DNA of 64,000 bases from Thereva unica (lineage: Eukaryota; Arthropoda; Insecta; Diptera; Therevidae), in the NCBI GenBank assembly GCA_949987705.1, contig OX465282.1:8730501-8794500 (forward strand), written 5' to 3'. The notes beneath the pieces are model-generated. The model saw only the letters and a list, made by a program, of their open reading frames with translations. It ran no database searches and was not told the origin of the DNA. The position numbers were made by a program, and so were the translations under genes. This document shows, piece after piece, positions 57,266 through 64,000 of the stretch (position 1 is its first letter; each line of letters starts with the position of its first letter).

Positions 57266-58659
57266 TTTGTATTATGTCGATCACTCTCATTAAACCTTTG
57301 GTGACTGCCATTATTGTTATAATTACTATTTTGCCAAGTGTTTCTTCTGAAATTACCTTGATTAAGACTTGGGTTCCTTCTTTGCCATGATCTGTTAGAA
57401 TAACGGGGTTGGTCTTGGTATGTATGTGAGTTCCAATTTCTGTTATTGTTATTGTTTCTATTGAACCGATTCCTGTTTCCTCTACCATTGTCATTGTTCC
57501 TGTCGAATCTGTCGTCTCTTGATACTGGTTCTTGGCTTGTGTGTTGTTCAATTACATGGATACTCCTTGGGTCTGACCTATCTTGTTTAAATCTACTTTT
57601 ATTGCTTTCCTTGAAAGTGTGTTCTAAGGTCTTGCAGGCAGTCTTCAATTCATCGACTGTCTTAAAGTCATGTAGTGCTAAACTTCTTGAATATTCGGGT
57701 AGGATATTTCGCCTAAGTATTTTAATTCTTTCTGCTGCGTCTAGTTGTTTACTTAACTTGAGGAATAAACTTTCCATAGTGGAGAAGAATACTATGACAC
57801 TTTCATTGAAAAGTTGTTTACGTGCTTTTATTGTGTCTATTAAGTCATCGGCGTATAACGGACTTTCAAAATCGCTGATCAGCTTCTCGGAAAGGGATTG
57901 CCAAGTCTTTGCAGATTCGGATAAGGCTACTGACTGGTACCATTTGAGTGCTACTCCATCAAAAAGCTCTATGGCGGAATTGAAAAGTTCTTGATGCGAT
58001 ATATTTCTGGATTTTGCTAAGTCTGAGACCTTCCTTACGAAATCAGAAGCAGATTGTCCTTTTACGTCGCCTGAAAACTTAACATTCCATTTCCAAACCG
58101 GAACTTTGGATTTGAATTCATTTACTGAAGGGATTATTGCTCTGGGCGCATTCGCATTCCCATGGTTATCTAGCGTACTGGAAAGCGCACCTTGGTTACC
58201 CTCATTCATAATGCCAAAGTGGACTGCAGGGTCGGCGGAATCTTCGGACGTGACTGATATATTGGAGATTTTCATGTGGATATCTACGAATTTAGTTTTT
58301 AAGGTAGCTAGAGCTTCCTTTTCCACCTCAGTGGTAGGTGTGATCCTATCGATCCTTATTTTCAGGAAATCCATTTTGCAACCTAAGGCTTCTACGACGC
58401 TGACCGTATGTTTCTGAAGTTCGAACTCCTCTTCGAAAATATTTAATATTTTACTGCACTGAGCGATATCGTCAGCAGGACTTAATGCTGGTTTAACGTC
58501 GAAGGGTTTGTCAAGCTTGTTTTCATCCTCTAATATTTTTAATAGCAACAGTTTCCTGGTTCGCATTGTGGTGTATTTAGTATTCTGGCCTCGACATTCT
58601 AATTCGTATCGGACTAAACTATCGGAGACGTGGTCTAGCATTTTCTTCAATGCATCCAT
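57154..58659 (-). CDS. gag: capsid protein with Arg/Asn-rich tail
   Basis: This 501-codon protein starts with MDALKKMLDHVSDSL. Residues 180-360 form the retrotransposon Gag capsid region (PVWKWNVKFSG, LFDGVALKWYQS, TWQSLSEKLISDF, IKILRRNILPEYSRSL). There is no CCHC zinc knuckle. In its place residues 385-465 are rich in arginine, asparagine and glutamine, a likely nucleic-acid-binding tail. The N-terminal 100 residues look helical. It ends at 57154 and overlaps the pol frame by about 110 bases. The shared slippery site is at residues 465-466 (N-F). Expected role: particle assembly and RNA packaging. Confidence 0.9.
   Translation of the reverse strand: MDALKKMLDHVSDSLVRYELECRGQNTKYTTMRTRKLLLLKILEDENKLDKPFDVKPALSPADDIAQCSKILNIFEEEFELQKHTVSVVEALGCKMDFLKIRIDRITPTTEVEKEALATLKTKFVDIHMKISNISVTSEDSADPAVHFGIMNEGNQGALSSTLDNHGNANAPRAIIPSVNEFKSKVPVWKWNVKFSGDVKGQSASDFVRKVSDLAKSRNISHQELFNSAIELFDGVALKWYQSVALSESAKTWQSLSEKLISDFESPLYADDLIDTIKARKQLFNESVIVFFSTMESLFLKLSKQLDAAERIKILRRNILPEYSRSLALHDFKTVDELKTACKTLEHTFKESNKSRFKQDRSDPRSIHVIEQHTSQEPVSRDDRFDRNNDNGRGNRNRFNRNNNNNRNWNSHTYQDQPRYSNRSWQRRNPSLNQGNFRRNTWQNSNYNNNGSHQRFNESDRHNTNFPENEPGVGVNGPDTAPSERRGGPENAQPSTSQSNY
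57262..57268 (-). promoter_or_regulatory. Canonical -1 slippery heptamer between gag and pol
   Basis: On the element strand the heptamer is A AAT TTT in the gag frame, matching the X XXY YYZ rule. It lies immediately after the pol-frame stop at 57272-57274, and a -1 slip there enters the pol frame exactly. No downstream stimulatory structure was verified. Confidence 0.75.
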
Positions 58660-60388
58660 CTTGATTTAGTTTAAATTATTACAGTGATTTGTGAGGCAAA
58701 TGCATACAAGGATTAGATAGATAGAGGTAGTGTAGAGTAGCAAGTGGTTATAGTGAAATTGATTAACAGCAAGAATTTGGTATAATCAAGGCAGACTCAA
58801 TTATGTTAAGACAGTGTTATATAGTCGGTGTGTATATTATAAGTTATATTCGAAAGCACTATTCAGTTGATGCGGTTCGAGGAAATTATTCGCTGTAGAG
58901 CAAAGTTTACAATAAGAAATTTTTGTAGTGACACTTGGTTTAATCATAAAAGGTACCCTACACTAATTGAAACCCACAAAACTGTAAATTGAAGCAGTTT
59001 AAACTTCTTCGGAACTAAATCGGATGTGTTTGACACTTTAATCGATCATCATTTAGTGATTAACCAATGAGTTGACACAGGCGGCAAGATTTTAGAAATT
59101 ACTAAAATAGATCGCCAACTTCTATTACGGATATTTAGGGCATACAAAAAAATTCAACGCACTGAAAGCTGCCAACATTCGTCCAAAATAAACTAACAAA
59201 ATTTTAAATGTCTACAAAATTCGAGCGAAGTATATTAAAACGTCATGCTACTTCACTTGGCTATACGTAAATATCCCACGCAAATAATAGGCATTACCTA
59301 TTTACCGGCCAAAATTAATCACCATCAGAAAATATAAACCTTCACTTATACTGCGCATCACTCGTTATCATTATCATGTGAGTTACATAAGTTACCCATA
59401 CTTTCTATTCAAAACTTTATTTATCTAAATTCCGATCGTCTCTTCCTCATGTTATCGCCCTCAACTATGATATTGCCTTCAAAACAAAAGGTATGGTCAA
59501 ATTAGGATCGGTTGAAATAACTATAAACTGAAGCAGGATTAAAGAAACAAAGGAAATCTTCTTGTACCTAAAAGGAATACTTAAAACAGGATCTTATCAT
59601 GATGGCATGACCATAAAACAATCTCTATGAACTCACTGGGCGCTTAGACTATAAAGTAGCACAAAATTTATTAAATTTAGAAAAACTTTGAGGAAAACCT
59701 TATAATTTCGACGTGTAATAATAAGATCACAAGTACTTTGGAACAAAGGGATGGATATCGAGTTGATAATCCTGACAATAACATAAATTTAACTCAAAGA
59801 CACTAAAATGGGTACTATTTTCTATTTTCAATGGTATTTGAAGGTAACATTAAATCTGAAAAATTCTTACATGCTTGCATCATAAATGAATCACAATATG
59901 TCGCCAGTAAGTTGACTTTCGATTGCACTATTTACAAAATTTAATATCACTTTGTGTTACGGGATCTGCCGCAGCAGCCCTGCCTGTCATCACTTTGTTT
60001 ACTTCATTAAAAAATTACAAGCACTACGGATTAATTGGACCACGGCGCGATCTGAGGCTCTGGCGCACTTAGCTTGACTCCATCCAGCATTACCTTCACT
60101 TTATTTGTTACTAATTTAAGTAAATATCCAATCACTTATTTTATACACCACTACTTTTAATCATTCCGAAGTACACGGATCTATCGGACTTGCTTGCAAC
60201 TTCGACCCAACAGACGGAGATTTGGATGACACTAACACCGGAGCCCACACTGCAATGCACGGTTTACTACGATTTTGCTTGGCCAAGAATGACAGATTGA
60301 TAGATAGGTAGATATAAATATTGGTCGTTGGCACATAAATATGAAGTCAGGGAATTTACGCGTGTTTGATTATAAAAGGAAAAAAAAG
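58660..60388 (-). other. Long 5' leader of the Ty3/gypsy element
   Basis: About 1.73 kb lies between the primer-binding site and the gag start, with no recognisable protein. This leader is long for an LTR retrotransposon. It may hold packaging or translation signals, but none were recognised. Confidence 0.6.
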
Positions 60389-60407
60389 AATCCCGGTTGA
60401 GCCCCCA
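60389..60407 (-). promoter_or_regulatory. Primer-binding site, tRNA-Pro-like
   Basis: On the element strand it is TGGGGGCTCAACCGGGATT, beginning five bases after the 5' LTR. Its complement ends in CCCCCA and has the T-stem pattern CCCGG, as expected for the 3' end of an insect tRNA-Pro (recalled, not searched). A 19-base pairing with CCA at the end is typical. Confidence 0.75.
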
Positions 60408-60412
60408 AATTT

Positions 60413-61554
60413 TGTCGCGTATTTTCCTTTAATATCGTGGATTTAACGTTTATTACTTTTTCCCGGGCGGGAACCCTTCGTAGGCCATGGAAGGCGACGA
60501 AATCTGTATACGAGATTCCCTGTCATAATATTTCTTTCCTCTCTTTTTTTTTTTTAAATAAACTTGTTTGCGGAGAGCGGAATAAAAAACATATCCTTTT
60601 TCTCAAATGCCTTACACATATAGCAAATTGCAAATGCTTAGTAATTTATTATAATATTCACAACTTCTTAAAGGTATGAGCATCTTTATGCTACTTACTT
60701 GCTTCCCTACTTAATCCGGGCCCTTCTAACTAATATTATCTTTCCTAGACATGCAATTTAAATAAATAATACATTAATTAACTTAAAGACTATGTAAGCA
60801 TGAATTTGACCAATATGGATAATGAATTATATAAATATAAATATGTAATATAATAAATATAACAGAATAAACATAACTTGTAATAAGGTTCTTTTCTCTT
60901 TTCTATTATTTTATTTTATATATATATAAATTAGTATGTATCTTTCTTATCTGGAAGTCCCACGGTGGTTAGTTGTGCGGTGTCTGCATATGGCGTTGAT
61001 TAATTTGCTTCCTCCAACAGGTTAAGCTTTTATTAAATTCCATATGTCTCCTTTTCCCTGGAGCATTATATAATTAGGTACATTTTTTTTTATTATGAGT
61101 GTACTACTCATATTTTTTTTTAAACTCTGACACTTTTATTTAGAGTAACTATATATATATATATATTAAATGTTTTAAACTTTACTGGAATTTACTTTTC
61201 TAAATTTTACTTTTTTTTTGTTCCACTATAGGTCTATCCTCTTTGCAAGCTGGCACGAGAAGAAGGATCGGTTCTCTATTTTCTCGCCACGCGGCCTTTT
61301 TCGAAGACTCGGCATTCGAACTTCCGCTCTGTTCGAATCTTACAGGTTTTTAAGTGATTGGGTATTTTAATTGTTAGGTCTAATTAAAATAAATTTTTTT
61401 TTTTTTTGTAATATTCGTGTCTGATTTGTTATCGATAAATTTTGTAATGTTCATACTTGTTTACTTTGAAATAATTTTGTGTTTTACTAAGATTTCATTT
61501 AGGGCTTAGGGCATTTTTAATATTTTGCTTTCGTAGCAATTTTGATACGCTACA
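60413..61554 (-). repeat. 5' LTR of the Ty3/gypsy element
   Basis: It is 1142 bp and carries the promoter and start of the element transcript. See the 3' LTR for comparison. The flank right of it is aatt (61555-61558). Confidence 0.95.
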
Positions 61555-62055
61555 AATTGTCATCTTTGTCATCCTGAACATCCAAATCGTATGCATCTGT
61601 TACCAGCCTTGGACGTATTTGATCCACATGTCGCTTAACTATCACCCTTGATTCCAATTTGAGGCATGATAGAATGCTGTTCTTCTCTGCCGGGCCACCA
61701 CTTAGGACTATGCACCACATATCTGCCGACCCACACTCGATCTCCACTGCTACAGCTTCATATAGGTGTCGAACTCGTTCCGTTCTGAAGATTCGACTGT
61801 CCTCTCGATGAAGATTTGACGGTCGTCTCGATGTCGTTCGGGCGACCAAACGTAGCTTCGCCTTCGATCAAGTGCCTTCATCTGCACAATGCTTGGGTGC
61901 CCTTTGTGTAACCCACTCAATATCCTCTGTTGTCCCTCTGATGGAGTGATAATGTGATCTCCCCATAGAAGGCTTCCTTTTAAAGTTGATATTTCATCTT
62001 TACGAGAAAAGAATGCCTTAAATTGTTCAGTAGTGCCGTCTAGTTTCAGCGGCAT
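61555..62055 (-). pseudogene. Older Ty3/gypsy element, integrase remnants, interrupted by the young one
   Basis: From 62055 downwards the minus strand reads FKAFFSRKDEISTLKGSLLW, then GLHKGHPSIVQMKALDR, the integrase zinc-binding region. After a deletion that removes the catalytic core, it reads the C-terminus VIVKRHVDQIRPRLV just before the target site. This is a different gypsy lineage from the young element. It continues at 52499-52707. Confidence 0.75.
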
Positions 62056-63699
62056 TAACCCCTAGTTTAGAACCTGAGCGTAGATAGGGTTTTTTATGTC
62101 ATTCTTGCGGTTTGTGCCTGTCAGAGAATTGTAGGGAAAAGTGTGATATCTGATCTAAATGCAGATCTGCCATCAAGTTGCATAACCCACCCTTTGGTTG
62201 GTGTCAGTTTTTTTCATTGGTATTTCTTTTATGTTTCTGGCACCTCCTGACTACTGAAGCATTATTTTACAGAATATCTGCTCCGCAGCAAATTCCCAAA
62301 ACTACATCCTGTTCTTGTAAATGTTCAGTGGCAACATCTTCCTACACTACGAGCTTGATTTAAAAGTAGAGACCATCAAATCGTGTTTGGATGCCATATA
62401 TCCATCCATATTAGAGAGCATGGCAAAAACCATTTCGTGTAAATCTCTTTTCTCAGTTAAATGTGATACAATTATTTTACGAGCCATAATAGCTTGTTTC
62501 TTCATATAGTAAAAGGGATTCTTCATTAAACTCTTACTTTTTCTTTATTTAATTTTATTTCCAGTCTCCTCCCACAGCTCAGCATCATTCTCTCTTCAGG
62601 GATCGTTACTGTTTTCCTCCTCCACTTTTATGAGCTAAATGGTTAGATATCACCTAAAATGTTAACTGGGGGTCAAAATGTTTATACCGAATAATAAAGC
62701 AAAATAAAAATATATCTATAAAATTACAATTACAACCGTTAATTAAAGGGTGTATTAAAATGTACACCCAATAAAACAATATTCCCTTCACCAGCATCAG
62801 CACAGCAGCCTCCAGTATCCTAGCTGTGAGCCGGGCTTTAACTAAGTCTGACTTAGCGTACGGAATGTGCATATTTAAAGTAGTGAAACCTCACTCTAAA
62901 AGCAGCCTTCGTTGTTAACATGTGTAGCAATTTAATCCCAAGGGAATTGATTATTTATTGGGCCATAAACCCTGGCAGATTTTCTCCATCCACTAGGTTT
63001 TATGGCCGAAATCGCGATGGGTGTATACGCTTAGTCTGCCGGCTTATCGTCGATATATCTCGACTTTTGATAGGCCTGACATACATAATTCGCTAAGTAA
63101 CTAGCGACAAATTCACCTTACGGCCACTAAATGACTGCTCCTAAACTACTTTAATGCATTTTGTAGGTGCTCTGCATCGCTGCATCACGGGGACCCACTG
63201 CGGTGACATTAGGCAAAGTTCGAACAGCAAAATACACTCCCTCTTATTGTTGTGAATTATGGCAAATATCATATCTGGATGAAATATGAGAAGCCGCGGC
63301 GCGGTTTATGGACGGTTTTAAGAGAGCGGCCTAGGTTCGAGTTGATAATAGGTAAAAGGATAATGATAGGTGATATTATAATAAATCTTTAAATATTGCT
63401 ATTTAATGCTAATGAATGTCTTAAAATGTTATTAGTTTTGGGCTCATTTTCGGTAGCAGGAAAGTGTATGGGGTTGTGTTACAAGCTTTAAATGCCCGTG
63501 CGGGGGAGCTATAAATTTTGCATTGTTTAATATTTGTAGGTATTATTTACAGAACGTAATTTAGTGTATCTTATTGCGACACTGCAATATGAGTATATCT
63601 GAGTCATACAGAAAGCCAAGGTAAACTAAATATTTATGACAAATTTATCCATAAAAAAATACTAAATATCTGTGGTTCAGTCTGCAACGTGAGTCCCTA
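62056..63699. other. No gene recognised
   Basis: This is non-coding DNA. The part next to 62055 may be older gypsy sequence, but no reading could be followed. Confidence 0.5.
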
Positions 63700-63772
63700 G
63701 TTAAAATAGCAATTGGCGCTTCAATAACCTAGGAAATCGCGGTTCGATTCTTCGCAGAGTTTCGTCCTTTAT
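63700..63772 (+). repeat. tRNA-like SINE head (tentative)
   Basis: A B-box-like ggttcgattc (about 63752) lies about 40 bases after an A-box-like tagcaattggc. It has no tail, and the acceptor pairing is unproven. Confidence 0.3.
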
Positions 63773-63779
63773 GTGAGTC

Positions 63780-63885
63780 TAGACAATGTACCATGATGTA
63801 ACCACTGACATGACGGACCAGTAATAAGTAAAAAAGATGATTCTTGAGCTTCAAACTGACACATTAAATAAAATTCTTCCACAAA
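63780..63885 (+). repeat. LINE family D 3' end
   Basis: It matches 40565-40650 (acattgcaccatgacgtga versus acaatgtaccatgatgtaa, then tgacatgacgga and gactcct/gattctt-type blocks). It is a solitary 3' end next to a family D reverse transcriptase piece. Confidence 0.65.
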
Positions 63886-63896
63886 TCCATCAACAT

Positions 63897-64000
63897 CTTC
63901 TTACGTCTTACAGAACACCTCAGCCGTAGTCTGCATGAATCCGGTGAGTCTAGTCTGGTTGCTCTAGATATCTCCAAGGCTTTCGATATAGTTTGGCACT
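63897..64000 (+). pseudogene. LINE family D reverse transcriptase, cut by the window edge
   Basis: cttacagaacacctcagccg and the following bases match 39363-39460 nearly exactly. The reading gives LTEHLSRSLHESGESSLVAL, then a DISKAFD block. The element continues beyond 64000. Confidence 0.85.

Larger units (their letters stand above)
52712..61554 (-). mobile_element. Full-length Ty3/gypsy LTR retrotransposon
   Basis: This 8.84 kb element is transcribed on the minus strand. In order it has 5' LTR (60413-61554), primer-binding site, a roughly 1.73 kb leader, gag, a -1 frameshift, pol, a short 3' untranslated part, a purine-rich run, and 3' LTR (52712-53860). The 4-bp duplication AATT flanks it (52708-52711, 61555-61558). 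Both LTRs start with TG and end with CA, read on the plus strand. By eye they differ by one substitution (g/c within gcaagNtggcacg), a 9-base indel near 53079 and homopolymer or ta-run lengths, so the insertion looks recent. No env frame is present. All catalytic residues I could check are intact. Confidence 0.95.

Noticed and set aside
57129..57551. 140-codon frame overlapping gag
   Set aside because: It is an alternative-frame shadow of the Asn/Arg-rich part of gag, without recognisable content.

Overview
This window looks like repeat-rich insect nuclear DNA, probably from a fly (Diptera). It is AT-rich, and nearly every recognisable coding stretch is a transposable element or a broken piece of one: Ty3/gypsy LTR elements, several LINE families, Helitron/PIF1-type helicases, hAT-like and Harbinger-like DNA elements, and tRNA-headed SINEs. 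I found no convincing host gene, rRNA gene, functional tRNA gene or CRISPR array. The assignment to Diptera is an inference from element families and from a primer-binding site that fits an insect tRNA-Pro.

Left third (1-20.8 kb). A LINE fragment (2.0-2.63 and 4.69-4.88 kb) is split by a hAT-like element carrying a broken PIF1-like helicase and a small inverted-repeat element. An imperfect foldback structure at 5.05-5.79 kb contains a near-perfect small palindromic insertion. Relics of three LINE families follow (7.8, 11.1-13.8 and 16.1-17.0 kb), with an old gypsy piece at 15.6 kb. Next come a Harbinger-like MITE at 18.2 kb and a decayed Helitron at 19.0-20.8 kb, which is broken by a tRNA-derived SINE.

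Middle (20.8-48 kb). A minus-strand LINE lies at 23.3-24.9 kb. A 2.4 kb hAT-like element with 146-bp tandem repeats lies at 27.07-29.49 kb, followed by several LINE RNase H and reverse transcriptase pieces. At 38.2-43.0 kb one LINE is interrupted by a second LINE, which has a short target duplication, and by a hAT-type MITE with a perfect 8-bp duplication. A LINE at 45.9-48.1 kb is interrupted by another MITE with a perfect 8-bp duplication; a second copy of that LINE in this window preserves the empty site.

Right third (48-64 kb). The best preserved object is a full-length minus-strand Ty3/gypsy element at 52712-61554. It has near-identical LTRs, a 4-bp target duplication (AATT), a tRNA-Pro-like primer-binding site, intact gag, and an intact protease-RT-RNase H-integrase frame. 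A canonical -1 slippery heptamer joins gag to pol. It sits inside an older, deleted gypsy element. The window ends in another copy of the LINE found at 38.4-40.7 kb.

No new biological system is claimed. The value of the window is its layered insertion record: many insertions can be ordered because the interrupted reading frame, or an uninterrupted paralog, is visible here.
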